A stretch of 43,542 nucleotides of DNA from a virus. The DNA lies in IMG/VR virus record IMGVR_UViG_3300030380_002011, positions 1-43,542 of that record. One strand, given 5' to 3'. The translations under genes and the position numbers were made by a program. The notes under the pieces are model-generated. The model had not been told where the DNA came from, did no database searches, and saw only the letters and a program-made list of their open reading frames with translations. Below, piece by piece: positions 29,190-38,477 of the stretch; within the stretch, counting starts at the first letter, position 1; each line of letters begins with the position of its first letter.

Positions 29190-31064
29190 CTATGCTCCAG
29201 TAACACCATATGCTAGGGTTTTATCTCCACCTCTTATTTCACCCATTGTTGGCTCTGTACCATCACACTTATAAATTGCGGGTTGGCCAAAATGCAGTGT
29301 CGTACCATCATTTGCATTTCCATAATATAAATATGTTCTAAATCCTATACCATGCGTTGTCGTAGAAGATGGATAGGATCTATATAGGTTAACACCACTA
29401 AATTGTCCTGCCCAGTTTTGTAATCTAGCACCTGTATCCATTCTCCATAATCCCTGATTTAGCAAAGAAGCATTATCTGTATATTGATGAGAACATATGA
29501 AATGTACATCAGCACACCAAACACCAAGAGGTAAATTACTTGTCGCTGTGATTGTCATATATGGATTATTTCGAGCACTTCCACTTTGGTCATATATATT
29601 CTGTGTTCCAAAATAATATGTTCCTGTTGCTGTGCTTGTCATTCTTTTGACATAGTTAACAAGCATGTAAGTATAGTTACTATCTATTCCAATACTGCCG
29701 CAATCCCAACCAGCTTGGCCTCCACTGTTACTAGGATTTGCATTTATTCCTTTCCATATCCATGTTATTCCTCCATTAGGACCTTCTCCTAATATCCATC
29801 GATTATTTCCACTAGTATCGAGCGGACCAAAATTAACATTATAAGAACTTACAAAAGAAGATGTAATAGATGAATTATGGTCATAGGCTGAATTGCTTCT
29901 ATCTAAATGGTCCCAACCTAATACATTTGGCTGTCCGCCACGACCACCCATTGACCTTAGTCTTGCACCTTTAGTTACAGTAGTATCAACATCGCCCGAT
30001 GCAGCAGCACTATAATTCCCAAAACCTACATATCCAGTTAATTGAGTACTTCTGTCATTACCAAGCTTGATGTTATCTTTAGTACCAACTCCTATAAATA
30101 ATGGAAGGCTATTTTGTGATGCAATAAATCCTTGTGCATGAGTAGATCCGTCTGCAATATAGCCCATTGTTAAATGATTTGAACCAGCATAACGAGATTC
30201 AAAGGTATATTTTCTACCAGCAGTGTTGAATGGAGAGCCTGCAGCAAAACCAACAACTGTTGCTCCTGCAACTTGTAATGTTGTTGTGTTTGACGAACCA
30301 GCCGCAGGTGAGTCAGTTCCAATACCAACATGGCCGTTTGTATCTACATATAATTGAGCACCACTAGACTTTGAGCGAATGTTAATATCGTGATAAGAAG
30401 CATCACTCTGCTTATATCCAACAATTTCAGCTAAAGATGTAGTGCTACTACTACCTTGTATAGCTAATCCTGCACCAGTACTTTCAAAAGCTGCTACCCC
30501 TGCGCCAGAACTTTTGACATGCAATTCTCTAGCAGCATTAACATTTATACCTACGTTTCCATTAAATCTTCCGCCTGCGTTAAATGTAGCCGCACCTGCA
30601 TCTGCCATACTAAAGGTGACAGCTGTAACTGAATTACCACCATCAATACCTGTAATTGTTAAACTACTGTCATTGACAGGAACATGTAATATAGCTCCAG
30701 TAACTGCAGTTGGATCAGTGATACTAACTCTAAAAAATTCAGTACCTGCATCTTTAAAATTTACATCGCCACCATCGGCATCAAGAATGATGTCTCCAGC
30801 TGCATCAATAGTAAAAGTAGATCCAGATGTAATTTTTACAGTAGGGTCAGTAGCATCTCCTAAAACTATATTTCCGTTTGTGCTACCTGCATTTTTAAGA
30901 ATAATATCCCCACCAGCTGCATCGAGAACAATGTCTCCACCTGAATCTAGTATTAGACCGCTTGTATCTACGGCGGCAATAGTAAATCCATCAATAGTAA
31001 TATCATCAACTGTTAGAGTTGTTAGAGTATCTAAGTTTGCTGATGTTATTTTAGTGTTTGCCAT
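29190..31064 (-). CDS. Tail fibre protein with repeat-rich shaft, 624 aa
   Basis: MANTKITSANLDTLTTLTVDDITIDG opens a shaft with repeated GGDI(I/V)LDAAGGD units (residues about 40-115), which suit a beta-helix or triple-beta shaft. The middle has NVGINVNAARELHVKSSG and DTNGHVGIGTDSPAAGS, typical fibre repeats. The C-terminal 300 residues form a Trp/Tyr-rich globular region, probably receptor binding. Stop and start of neighbouring genes overlap closely. Host-range determinant by analogy. Confidence 0.85.
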   Translation of the reverse strand: MANTKITSANLDTLTTLTVDDITIDGFTIAAVDTSGLILDSGGDIVLDAAGGDIILKNAGSTNGNIVLGDATDPTVKITSGSTFTIDAAGDIILDADGGDVNFKDAGTEFFRVSITDPTAVTGAILHVPVNDSSLTITGIDGGNSVTAVTFSMADAGAATFNAGGRFNGNVGINVNAARELHVKSSGAGVAAFESTGAGLAIQGSSSTTSLAEIVGYKQSDASYHDINIRSKSSGAQLYVDTNGHVGIGTDSPAAGSSNTTTLQVAGATVVGFAAGSPFNTAGRKYTFESRYAGSNHLTMGYIADGSTHAQGFIASQNSLPLFIGVGTKDNIKLGNDRSTQLTGYVGFGNYSAAASGDVDTTVTKGARLRSMGGRGGQPNVLGWDHLDRSNSAYDHNSSITSSFVSSYNVNFGPLDTSGNNRWILGEGPNGGITWIWKGINANPSNSGGQAGWDCGSIGIDSNYTYMLVNYVKRMTSTATGTYYFGTQNIYDQSGSARNNPYMTITATSNLPLGVWCADVHFICSHQYTDNASLLNQGLWRMDTGARLQNWAGQFSGVNLYRSYPSSTTTHGIGFRTYLYYGNANDGTTLHFGQPAIYKCDGTEPTMGEIRGGDKTLAYGVTGA

Positions 31065-31294
31065 TATTCAACCCATCCTTCATCTCTGATCATTTGTAAG
31101 GCTTCTTCTTTATCAACTCCTTCAGGATAAGGAAGCATGTCTTTTACTTCTTGTCTTTTAGCTTCCCACTCTTCTTTTGTTATCTTACCTAAATTATATT
31201 GAACCATATATTTATCTGCTATTTTTGCATAGTGATATTTTCTTTGGACATACATTGAATGTACTGCTTGGGCTTGTTCTAATGTTATTGCCAT
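31064..31294 (-). CDS. Small tail-region helical protein, 76 aa
   Basis: MAITLEQAQAVHSMYVQRKYHYAKIADKYMVQYNLGKITKEEW...EALQMIRDEGWVE is helical and charged with many tyrosines. It lies between two fibre genes and overlaps the downstream one by 1 base. Its size and acidic end suit a fibre chaperone or connector; no family recognised. Confidence 0.65.
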   Translation of the reverse strand: MAITLEQAQAVHSMYVQRKYHYAKIADKYMVQYNLGKITKEEWEAKRQEVKDMLPYPEGVDKEEALQMIRDEGWVE

Positions 31295-31303
31295 AAATTA
31301 CTC

Positions 31304-33370
31304 CTATGAATCCAATCCTGTAACGCCTATCGGTACAGCAGTTGCATGACAAGTAATGCTGCCACCTGTACTTTTTATTTGCAGATTTCCACCACTTGCA
31401 TTAGCCACAAGACTGTTTGATGAAATTGTGTCATAAATAATTACAGCAGAGCCTGTTGATAAACCAACAAGCAATACAATAGAAGTCCCCACACTAGCAC
31501 CCTCTCTTACAACTGTTACCAAATAAAATCCTCTACCTGCATTAGTTGCTCCTGCTGTTGAAAAATCTAAAACATTTGAATAGCTAGATGTAATACTATT
31601 ATTTACACTTCTAAGCGTATCTGTATGCAGTCCAACACCATTTCCTAGAACTGCATGTCCATGATCTTGATCTAAATGTAAAACAACCTGACCTGCACCA
31701 TACGCATAAAAATTAAGGTCTTCAGTAGTAGCTTCATTATTTATCTGCCATTTATTTGTGTTTTCTCTTTGGAATACCATTCCACCATCGTTACCTGAAC
31801 CACTATTAACAATAAAATATTTATTACCTGTATTACCTGTTCCATAGTTAAAACTAAAATTTCCACCAGAGGTAATTCTTGCTCGTTCTGAATTGTTAGT
31901 TACAAAAGCTAAATCTTCATTAGCAACTGAACCAAATATTGTATGTCCGCTTGTGTTCCATCGCCACTCAGACTTAGGTGTTCCTGATACAGAGTTTTGA
32001 AACACACCACCCCATGTGTCGTCAAGTTCTAGAGATACTCTATTAGTTTCATTGTTTGCTGATGCAGTTCCGATTCCAACATTGCCTGCAAAATAATTAC
32101 TACCTCCACTTATATGTGCTATTTCTACAGGAGAAGAATAATCTGACCAAGGTGTTACATTCTGCTCTCTTCCGTATCTAAAAAATCTAAATTTAGTGCC
32201 GCCCTGACTTCTTCCTGCTAAGAAATTTATATTGTAGTCTCCGCTTGTATCGTCAGTAATTTTTAAACCAGAATAACCATTATTAGGATTATCAAAAATA
32301 ACTCCGTTACCTCCCATGGCGTGCAGCTGTGTAACAGGAGAACCGCCCATTCCAACTCTATTATTACTAGAGTCAACTACTAAGGTATTTGTATCAACTG
32401 TTAAATTAGCAGACATCTTCACATCCCCAACAATATCTACGGGGACAGAAGGAGAAGCAGTACCTAGCCCAACTCTTGAGTTAGCGTGATCTACAACAAA
32501 AGTAGGCGAATCAAAAGCAACATCATTAGATCCTACTATTAAATTACCTGGCATAGTAATGTTGCCAGACAACTTAGCACTAGTAACTGTGCTGTCGCTT
32601 GGTGTTCCAATATTAACTGGATTGATTACATAAACTGTTACGCCTCTACCAGCTATAACTCCTGTGGTTATCGTCAGAGTATTGGATGAGATTGTGTAAG
32701 CATCTTGATCTTGAAAAACACCATCTACAAAAACTATTAAATTAGTTTCGGCAGCTGGAGTATCAGATAAAACAAAATCTGTTTGTGGGCTACCGCTTGC
32801 ATCTGCTGCGGTAAAAGTATCAACTGTAAGATTAGAACTTTGTAAGTTAATTAGGTTATCAATAATAACCTCAAGAGCCATTCCATTGGGTGGGGCAGCA
32901 TCGAAGGTCAAATTTGTACCTGAAAAAGATAGAGTGTCGTGGTGCTGTAAAACACCATTTAAGAACACCATAGCGTTGGCTTCAACGCCTGGATTGGTTC
33001 CTATGTTATATGTTGTCGCTCCACCAGCTGTAGTTGCATTGAATACAGTCTGGTTTGCAGATTTAGCTGCAATGTTTTCTTGAATTGTTTCGAGAACTCC
33101 AGCAGTAACCCTACCTTCAGCAGAATCTCCAGACGAGAACGCTCTTGCCGTAGTGCTCTCTTGAGCACGGACAATAGTTAGAGTATTGCCAGACCTAGCA
33201 GTACACTTACATATTTCGTTGTTTGTTCCATCATCAAAAGTAACTAGGAAAAATTCACCAGCGTTTAAGCTAGGGAATACGCTACCATCAGTAACAGTAG
33301 CACTTGTAGCTGAGTTACTAAGGCTTGATGCAAGTGTCGTCTTGGCATTGTTCTTAAAAACAATTCCCAC
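31304..33370 (-). CDS. Tail fibre protein, 688 aa, GTG start
   Basis: N-terminus MGIVFKNNAKTTLASSLSNSATSATVTDGSVFP...GEFFLVTFDD...LTIVRAQESTTARAFSSGD is the head-proximal domain seen in many marine phage fibres. Two related beta modules follow (VFNATTAGGATTYNIG / FLNGVLQ and TAADASGSPQTDFVL / VFVDGVFQDQDAY), then DHANSRVGLGTASPSVPVDIVG and repeated VGIGT phrases, and a C-terminal beta domain. GTG start has GGAGG 8 bases upstream. Confidence 0.87.
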   Translation of the reverse strand: MGIVFKNNAKTTLASSLSNSATSATVTDGSVFPSLNAGEFFLVTFDDGTNNEICKCTARSGNTLTIVRAQESTTARAFSSGDSAEGRVTAGVLETIQENIAAKSANQTVFNATTAGGATTYNIGTNPGVEANAMVFLNGVLQHHDTLSFSGTNLTFDAAPPNGMALEVIIDNLINLQSSNLTVDTFTAADASGSPQTDFVLSDTPAAETNLIVFVDGVFQDQDAYTISSNTLTITTGVIAGRGVTVYVINPVNIGTPSDSTVTSAKLSGNITMPGNLIVGSNDVAFDSPTFVVDHANSRVGLGTASPSVPVDIVGDVKMSANLTVDTNTLVVDSSNNRVGMGGSPVTQLHAMGGNGVIFDNPNNGYSGLKITDDTSGDYNINFLAGRSQGGTKFRFFRYGREQNVTPWSDYSSPVEIAHISGGSNYFAGNVGIGTASANNETNRVSLELDDTWGGVFQNSVSGTPKSEWRWNTSGHTIFGSVANEDLAFVTNNSERARITSGGNFSFNYGTGNTGNKYFIVNSGSGNDGGMVFQRENTNKWQINNEATTEDLNFYAYGAGQVVLHLDQDHGHAVLGNGVGLHTDTLRSVNNSITSSYSNVLDFSTAGATNAGRGFYLVTVVREGASVGTSIVLLVGLSTGSAVIIYDTISSNSLVANASGGNLQIKSTGGSITCHATAVPIGVTGLDS

Positions 33371-33390
33371 AGTAAAAGCCTCCTATTATA

Positions 33391-33816
33391 TTAGCTGACT
33401 GTTACTGTCCAGGTAATTGTCATAGAGTCTGCTGATCCTTTGTTTACAACTGAAAAAACAGTTCTACACAACATAGTACCACCAGAAGAGGCATTAAATA
33501 AGCCAGCTTCTGTAACAGCACCCGTTCCTGTACCCGCTCCAAAAGTTGCAACATAAGTTACAACGGCACTAGAAACGTTTGTGCTTGTTAGAGATACTCT
33601 ACCAAGGGCCGATCCTAATGCGGTGTCTGAAGCAGCTGCAGCTGTAGAACCACTACCAATCTCCATATGAGACATAGCAGTTGCTGAAGCATCTTTAATA
33701 CGAGAAGCAACATAGCCCTTACCTGCGGTAACAACTAGGTTATCTACTTCTTGTACGACCTCACCATTGATTGCAATGGCAAGTTTACCTTTTAGTTTTA
33801 AATCATCATTTATCAT
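33391..33816 (-). CDS. Tail structural protein, 141 aa
   Basis: MINDDLKLKGKLAIAINGEVVQEVDNLVVTAGKGYVASRIKDAS... is a beta-rich protein with MEIGSGSTAAAASDTALGSALGRVSL and a TEAGLFNASSGG-MLCRTVF pattern, common to small phage tail or fibre-base proteins. It lies directly after the cupredoxin-repeat protein. Exact role unproven. Confidence 0.75.
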   Translation of the reverse strand: MINDDLKLKGKLAIAINGEVVQEVDNLVVTAGKGYVASRIKDASATAMSHMEIGSGSTAAAASDTALGSALGRVSLTSTNVSSAVVTYVATFGAGTGTGAVTEAGLFNASSGGTMLCRTVFSVVNKGSADSMTITWTVTVS

Positions 33817-33826
33817 TTATGAGCTC

Positions 33827-36229
33827 CTAATTTAATACAAATGTATTTAAAACAGCAGTATTCAAAATAGATCCCCCACCGGGAATAAATAGAATACTAA
33901 CTGACTCCGATATTGTAGCACTATCTGAAACAGATTTGCTAAAACTATGCGCCAAACTTTCTGCAATACTTGCAGCGTCTGTAGGGTTCATACCAAAACT
34001 GTGGGCTAAAGTCTCTACAATTGAGGTTGTATCTTGTTGTCCTTCTGCAGAGTTTAAGTTAGTTATTTCAGTAATGCTTACTACATCTGCAAATACATCA
34101 GCAGCTGCTAAACTTAGTCCTTCTGAAATAGATACAGTATCACTAAGAGCTTGTCCAATATTAAATACAGGTGTGCCATCTGTAGTTGAAACAGTATCAG
34201 AAGGACTTAAATTAGCTAAATAACTAAGATCTTCACTAATACTTGGGGCATCTGTTATACCAGGCTTACTAAAAGCTTTTGCTTCAGAGTCACTAAATCC
34301 AATAACATTGTTTTTTACTAAGTCTGATTGAGTGGCTAAGTCATCTGAAGCACTTGCAGTATCATCTAAAGCTGCTGCATCAGTAAAAGTTCTAATGAAA
34401 CTTACTACTCTAGCTAATGATTCTGACATTGTAAGGTCACCAACAGTAGATATTGAAGAATTTACCTCTCCTCCCATACCACTATGGTTTGTACAATAAT
34501 AGAAAAGGGTTGTAGCTGTGCTATTTGTTACTTGTATTCTGGTGAAAGCACCGCTTGAACCTGGAGTTCCATTCGTTGTAACTCCTGTTGTGTATTCTGT
34601 TCCACTTGCATGACTTCCATTTGAGGTTTCACTAAATCTAAATGGATGATTTGAATTAGATGAGTCCGATTGATTAAATGTGTAGGTATTACCAGCAACT
34701 AAATGCACTATGGGTGTTATTACGCCATCAATATAATATTTATTTCCAGATCCATGATTATTGACACCAGTTGCTACTGTTACATCAAAAGTAGTATCCC
34801 CATCATCTTGAACAGATGTTTCAGCTCCCATTCCACTATGATTGCTACAGTAGTAATGTAAATCAGGAGTTGATGATGTAACTTCTATCCTTGTGTAAGC
34901 TCCGCTAGATCCTGGGGTTCCGTTGGTTGTTATGTTTGTTGTGTATTCAGTTCCTGAATTATGTGTTCCATTTCCAGTAATTGAAAACCTTAAAGGGTGA
35001 TTAGAATTACTTGAGTCTGATTGATCAAATGTATAAGTAAATCCTTCATTTAAAATTAAACCTGGGCTTGGAAGACCATCTATGTAGAATTTATTTCCAG
35101 ATCCATAAACATTTGTTCCAGTAGCAACAGTTACCTCATAAGTCTTGGTTGTTGGTATGCCTGCCGTTGTAATGTTCGCTTGACCTCCCATTGCAGAGTG
35201 GTTAGTGCAATAGTAATAAAGAGTGCTTGGGGTTGAGTTTGTAACAGTAATTCTTGTATATGCACCAGAAGAACCAGGTGTTCCATTAATAGAAACATCT
35301 GTTGTATACGCTACTCCGCCTGCGTGAGTTCCATTTGATGTTGTTGAAAACCTTAACGGATGACCAGAATTGCTTGAATCAGATTGATCTAATGTATATG
35401 TAAATCCAACCTTTAAAGAAAGCGTATCTTGCTGAACTCCATCTATAACATATTTGTTTCCGTTGCCCGTGCTTACTACTGTAACTGCAAATGTTTGATT
35501 CTCTCCAGCTCCCTCTTCAACATTCTTTCCAAATAACTTTGTATCAGTTTCTGCAACTTGAAGTGTATCTGAGTTGGCTTTTCCAGTTTCTAGTGTGGGT
35601 GAGTCAGAAAATGATAGGCTATCAGCTTTGACAAGTTCAACCTCTACTTCTATTGGATCAGAAAATGATACTGTGTCAGTTTTTCCAATACCAACATTTC
35701 TTATTGCTTGTTCTGTAACAGATGTTGTATCTGCCTGGGCACTACTAAATAGCTTCGCAAGTTCTTCAGTTACAGTAGAAGAATCAGACTTGCCTATAGA
35801 AGTATCTTTAGATGCAATAGCTTCAGCCATTGAAGTGGCATCTGCTAGAGATCTATTGAATTGAACAACTTTAGTAAGTTGCTCAGTTATTGTTGGTGTA
35901 TCTGACTTGCCTAAATTAAATATCTTAGTTGGATCTTGATCTCCAACAGATGTGATATCTGATTTTCCTAAACCAACATTCCTTACATCTGTATCTGTAA
36001 ATGAAATAGTCTCCGCATTAGGCGAACCAAGCGAAGCCATAAAGTAAAGGTTTTTAGTGTCTGAGTCTAAAGTAAGAACAGTATTCAGATTAACAAAATC
36101 TAAACCTGTTTTAAGATTTACAAATTCTAGAAGTGTGGTTGCATCAGATGATGCTTGTAGGGATGCAAACTCCTGCTTGGTTATCTGGATATTGAGAGCA
36201 GAAAATTCTACCTTTAATCTGATAGCCAT
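33827..36229 (-). CDS. Large tail protein with three cupredoxin-like repeats, 800 aa
   Basis: Residues 1-240 and 600-790 consist of short degenerate repeats around S-D-T/S-x-S-x-T-E (for example KSDTPTITEQL, SDTVSISEGL), probably a fibrous shaft. Between them lie three tandem domains of 118-120 aa, each with a TYTFDQSDSSNS-HPLRFS block and a YYC-x2-H-x2-M block. His290/Cys341/His344/Met347, His411/Cys461/His464/Met467 and His528/Cys579/His582/Met585 match the type 1 copper ligand order, with the C-x2-H-x2-M spacing of amicyanin. The protein may bind copper or only keep the fold. It lies between a BppU-like protein and a fibre gene. Confidence 0.85.
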   Translation of the reverse strand: MAIRLKVEFSALNIQITKQEFASLQASSDATTLLEFVNLKTGLDFVNLNTVLTLDSDTKNLYFMASLGSPNAETISFTDTDVRNVGLGKSDITSVGDQDPTKIFNLGKSDTPTITEQLTKVVQFNRSLADATSMAEAIASKDTSIGKSDSSTVTEELAKLFSSAQADTTSVTEQAIRNVGIGKTDTVSFSDPIEVEVELVKADSLSFSDSPTLETGKANSDTLQVAETDTKLFGKNVEEGAGENQTFAVTVVSTGNGNKYVIDGVQQDTLSLKVGFTYTLDQSDSSNSGHPLRFSTTSNGTHAGGVAYTTDVSINGTPGSSGAYTRITVTNSTPSTLYYYCTNHSAMGGQANITTAGIPTTKTYEVTVATGTNVYGSGNKFYIDGLPSPGLILNEGFTYTFDQSDSSNSNHPLRFSITGNGTHNSGTEYTTNITTNGTPGSSGAYTRIEVTSSTPDLHYYCSNHSGMGAETSVQDDGDTTFDVTVATGVNNHGSGNKYYIDGVITPIVHLVAGNTYTFNQSDSSNSNHPFRFSETSNGSHASGTEYTTGVTTNGTPGSSGAFTRIQVTNSTATTLFYYCTNHSGMGGEVNSSISTVGDLTMSESLARVVSFIRTFTDAAALDDTASASDDLATQSDLVKNNVIGFSDSEAKAFSKPGITDAPSISEDLSYLANLSPSDTVSTTDGTPVFNIGQALSDTVSISEGLSLAAADVFADVVSITEITNLNSAEGQQDTTSIVETLAHSFGMNPTDAASIAESLAHSFSKSVSDSATISESVSILFIPGGGSILNTAVLNTFVLN
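34457..35491 (-). repeat. Three tandem cupredoxin-like domain repeats within the 800-aa gene
   Basis: Coding units of about 354-360 bp. The encoded Cys residues are at 341, 461 and 579, giving periods of 120 and 118 residues. Each unit has the same invariant stretches (DQSDSSNS, TNGTPGSSGA or INGTPGSSGA, and C-x2-H-x2-M). The high similarity suggests recent duplication or recombination. Confidence 0.85.
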
Positions 36230-36603
36230 TAGTCAAAATCATCTCTCACGCTAAGTTTTATTAAATCATTGACAGTTTGAATGTTGCCGTCTGATTTCGT
36301 GAACTCAACCTCCGCTTCATAAACTCCAGCATCTGGAAATGTGTCTGATGGAAAAAGCATTGCTACTTTTCCTCCTGAAGCATCTGTGATTGATGCTGTT
36401 ATTGTTTTAAGTATTGTTGTTTCGCCAATTTCCCTGACTCTTACTCTGACTGTTCCTCCAGTTATATTAATTGGAGCAAAAGTGTCTTGATCTTCAGGAT
36501 CTAAAGTTTGACCGCTTGCAGCTGTATTACTATCTTTAAGAGTAATAGTAAGCTCTGGCAGCGTATCGCCTTTTACTAATTTAATTGTTTCCGAATATGC
36601 CAC
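36229..36603 (-). CDS. BppU-like N-terminal domain protein, 124 aa
   Basis: MAYSETIKLVKGDTLPELTITLKDSNTAASGQ... then GGTVRVRVREIGETTILKTI...MLFPSDTFPDAGVYEAEVEFTKSDGNIQTV. The beta-sandwich pattern KGDT-P-L-ITL-D and AG-YEAEVE resembles the BppU N-terminal domain of baseplate upper proteins. GTG start overlaps the adaptor's stop (TAGTG) with GGAG upstream. It probably links fibres to the tail. Confidence 0.75.
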   Translation of the reverse strand: MAYSETIKLVKGDTLPELTITLKDSNTAASGQTLDPEDQDTFAPINITGGTVRVRVREIGETTILKTITASITDASGGKVAMLFPSDTFPDAGVYEAEVEFTKSDGNIQTVNDLIKLSVRDDFD

Positions 36604-37283
36604 TATACAAACTCCTGGTATTTAACTGTCAGAGGAGCTCCTACATTGCCGTATTTAGCTTTTCTGACTGCTTGTGCCTCTCCCTTATCATACAGTCTTT
36701 TATTGAGATCTGCTGCCTGTATATCAGTCCAGGGGCTATCTTTCATCATCTGTAGTCTATACAGAGCACCATGTACTATGGTCTCCATATACTCATTAGC
36801 TATTATAGATGGTATTGTGGTAGCCGTCTGCTTAGGTTTGAGAGAATATAAAACATAGAGTTTTTCATTAACAGTTGGTGTAGGTGCAAACAAAATTGTT
36901 TCCTGGTCCTTTTGAGTGTAATACTTAACAGCACCTTTCCCATAAACATCAAATATAGATACACCACCTATCTGTGCTTTTGGTTCTATCTTGGTGTATT
37001 TCTTTTGAGATATCTGAGTGCCAGTTGATTCTGAAAACTCTTTGTAAATATCAATAATGTGATTTAACTCAGTACCAACAGGTATATCGAGATCTGAAGA
37101 GCTATACTCATTGAGATTTTTAACAACCTGTAAGAGGGTAAGATCTTGTAAATATATGTCTGTATTAACACAAAAATCTATAAGTGTATTTCTTAACTCC
37201 TCAATAGCCAAAAACGAAGGACAGCTTGGAGCTTCTCTTCTTACTTTTGGTACTAATGTTTCTATTTTCTTTGATACTGCCAT
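36603..37283 (-). CDS. Head-tail adaptor-like protein, 226 aa
   Basis: MAVSKKIETLVPKVRREAPSCPSFLAIEELRNTLIDFCVNTDIYLQDL... has the helical N-terminus (PSC----I-EALR-A---FC---) of podovirus adaptor proteins and a C-terminal EYMETIVHGALYRLQMMKDSPWTD helix pair. It follows the first connector gene by 6 bases. Such proteins form the ring between portal and tail. Confidence 0.8.
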   Translation of the reverse strand: MAVSKKIETLVPKVRREAPSCPSFLAIEELRNTLIDFCVNTDIYLQDLTLLQVVKNLNEYSSSDLDIPVGTELNHIIDIYKEFSESTGTQISQKKYTKIEPKAQIGGVSIFDVYGKGAVKYYTQKDQETILFAPTPTVNEKLYVLYSLKPKQTATTIPSIIANEYMETIVHGALYRLQMMKDSPWTDIQAADLNKRLYDKGEAQAVRKAKYGNVGAPLTVKYQEFV

Positions 37284-37289
37284 TATTCA

Positions 37290-37952
37290 TTATTGTACTG
37301 GTGTTGATGGTCTTGGTGAAGTACCTGCATCAACTTGATTCTTAATTCCTAATGCATTTTGAAAAGATTGAAGATAGCCAGAGTATCTTTGTATATCTCC
37401 AGCAAACTCTGAATCTTTCTGATATGCACGATACAACATGAAGTCTAATATTGGATTTGCATAAAGATCATCCAAAGAAATCACTGTGGTATCTGACGAG
37501 AAGTTGCTAATAGTTATATCGCTAGGGGAAGCACTATAAACAATTTCAAGTGTGTGTCCGCCACCAGAAGGGTGGGGATAAACATAGAAGTTTTTTGGAT
37601 CTACGGGGTCGTAAACATAGTGTTCAACATTTGTAGATGTTGTTCCATACCAATCATCAACCTGGTCGTCTAATACTCTTCTTTCAATATTAGTTATTGG
37701 TTTGGTTGTTGGTGTTAAATTTCTATGAAGTGATAAAAGCCTAAGACCTCCAGTTGGGAGAGTCTGCTTTGCCGATTGTGCCAGGGTAAAACTAGCATTG
37801 ACTGGATTCGCATCTGGTCTGAAAAGAACTATTTCTCTTTGAGCATCGTTAAGGTAGTTAAGCAGAGTTTGTTGAGACCATCTAACATTTGTAGTGTCTT
37901 GTAAAATCTCCTCTGCTCTATCTAATAGATCTATTACCTTGACTGTTGCCAT
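37290..37952 (-). CDS. Head-tail adaptor / tail tubular A-like protein, 220 aa
   Basis: MATVKVIDLLDRAEEILQDTTNVRWSQQTLLNYLNDAQREIVLFRPDANP... shows the podovirus adaptor pattern (I---A---L-D---VRW----LL-YLNDAQREI---RPDA) often annotated DUF6682. The middle (EHYVYDPVDPKNFYVYPHPSGGGHTLEIVYSASP) and C-terminal ILDFMLYRAYQKDSEFAGD helices also match. It is the first connector after the coat protein group. Not to be confused with the MATVRM early pair; the short N-terminal likeness is chance. Confidence 0.85.
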   Translation of the reverse strand: MATVKVIDLLDRAEEILQDTTNVRWSQQTLLNYLNDAQREIVLFRPDANPVNASFTLAQSAKQTLPTGGLRLLSLHRNLTPTTKPITNIERRVLDDQVDDWYGTTSTNVEHYVYDPVDPKNFYVYPHPSGGGHTLEIVYSASPSDITISNFSSDTTVISLDDLYANPILDFMLYRAYQKDSEFAGDIQRYSGYLQSFQNALGIKNQVDAGTSPRPSTPVQ

Positions 37953-37956
37953 ATCA

Positions 37957-38244
37957 TTACAGACCTAACTGTTCTTTTTCTTCTTTGGAGAGAGCTCTTT
38001 CATCATAAATGAATGTCCAGTGTTCTTCTCTATGTATAGGATTCCAAGGCACAACTTTGCCGTATTCCCCTCTTGATGCAATAGGATTTCCCTTGCCAGA
38101 ACTTTTTTTCTTGGGCTTGGATTCTTTTGCATTATTCTTCTCTAATGTTTCAAGCTTGTCTTCAAGATCAGTAAGCTTCTCTTTAGGATCTAACTTAACA
38201 TTAAATTTATCTTTTGCGGTTTTTAAAATTTCGTCTTTTTTCAT
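37957..38244 (-). CDS. Small coiled-coil virion-region protein, 95 aa
   Basis: MKKDEILKTAKDKFNVKLDPKEKLTDLEDKLETLEKN forms a coiled coil, then a Lys/Ser linker (KPKKKSSGKG) and a conserved-looking VPWNPIHREEHWTFIYDE tail. It overlaps the upstream basic gene as ATGA. Proteins of this pattern follow the coat gene in other marine phages; the role could be head completion. Confidence 0.75.
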   Translation of the reverse strand: MKKDEILKTAKDKFNVKLDPKEKLTDLEDKLETLEKNNAKESKPKKKSSGKGNPIASRGEYGKVVPWNPIHREEHWTFIYDERALSKEEKEQLGL

Positions 38245-38438
38245 TTTCTTTTCCTCGATCTAGTTTTTTTGGATCTGACTTTACCAGTCTTCGATGCTTT
38301 TTTAGCACCACCAGGTCCCATAACTTTTGTTAAGGTACCATAAATATATGCATTCAATCTATCACCAGATAGACCTTTCTTCTTACCTTGAGCTCTAAGT
38401 CTTTTTTCTAGAGCTTCTTTTTTTGAACCTTTTGGCAT
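38241..38438 (-). CDS. Small basic protein after the coat gene, 65 aa
   Basis: MPKGSKKEALEKRLRAQGKKKGLSGDRLNAYIYGTLTKVM... ends in KTGKVRSKKTRSRKRK. Nearly one third of residues are Lys or Arg. It starts just after the coat gene terminator and has no clear Shine-Dalgarno except GGAG within the hairpin, so its translation may be low or linked to the fold. Possible DNA-binding head protein. Confidence 0.75.
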   Translation of the reverse strand: MPKGSKKEALEKRLRAQGKKKGLSGDRLNAYIYGTLTKVMGPGGAKKASKTGKVRSKKTRSRKRK

Positions 38439-38440
38439 TT

Positions 38441-38467
38441 GAAAAAGATGGGGAGCCGAAGCTCCCC
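38441..38467 (-). terminator. Intrinsic terminator/attenuator after the major coat gene
   Basis: On the minus strand GGGGAGC pairs with GCTCCCC (38467-38461 with 38456-38450) around a TTCG tetraloop, followed by ATCTTTTT. It is the only strong hairpin in the structural block and would lower transcription of connectors and tail genes relative to the coat protein. Confidence 0.88.
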
Positions 38468-38477
38468 AAATTTATGA

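Noticed and set aside
30442-31089. Plus-strand frame of 215 codons opposite the 624-aa fibre gene
   Set aside because: Low-complexity Pro/Ser/Ala/Val shadow of a repeat-rich fibre; no ribosome site.
37290-37952. Homology of the adaptor (MATVKV) with the MATVRM early pair
   Set aside because: The resemblance is limited to five or six N-terminal residues; the rest fits podovirus adaptor proteins.
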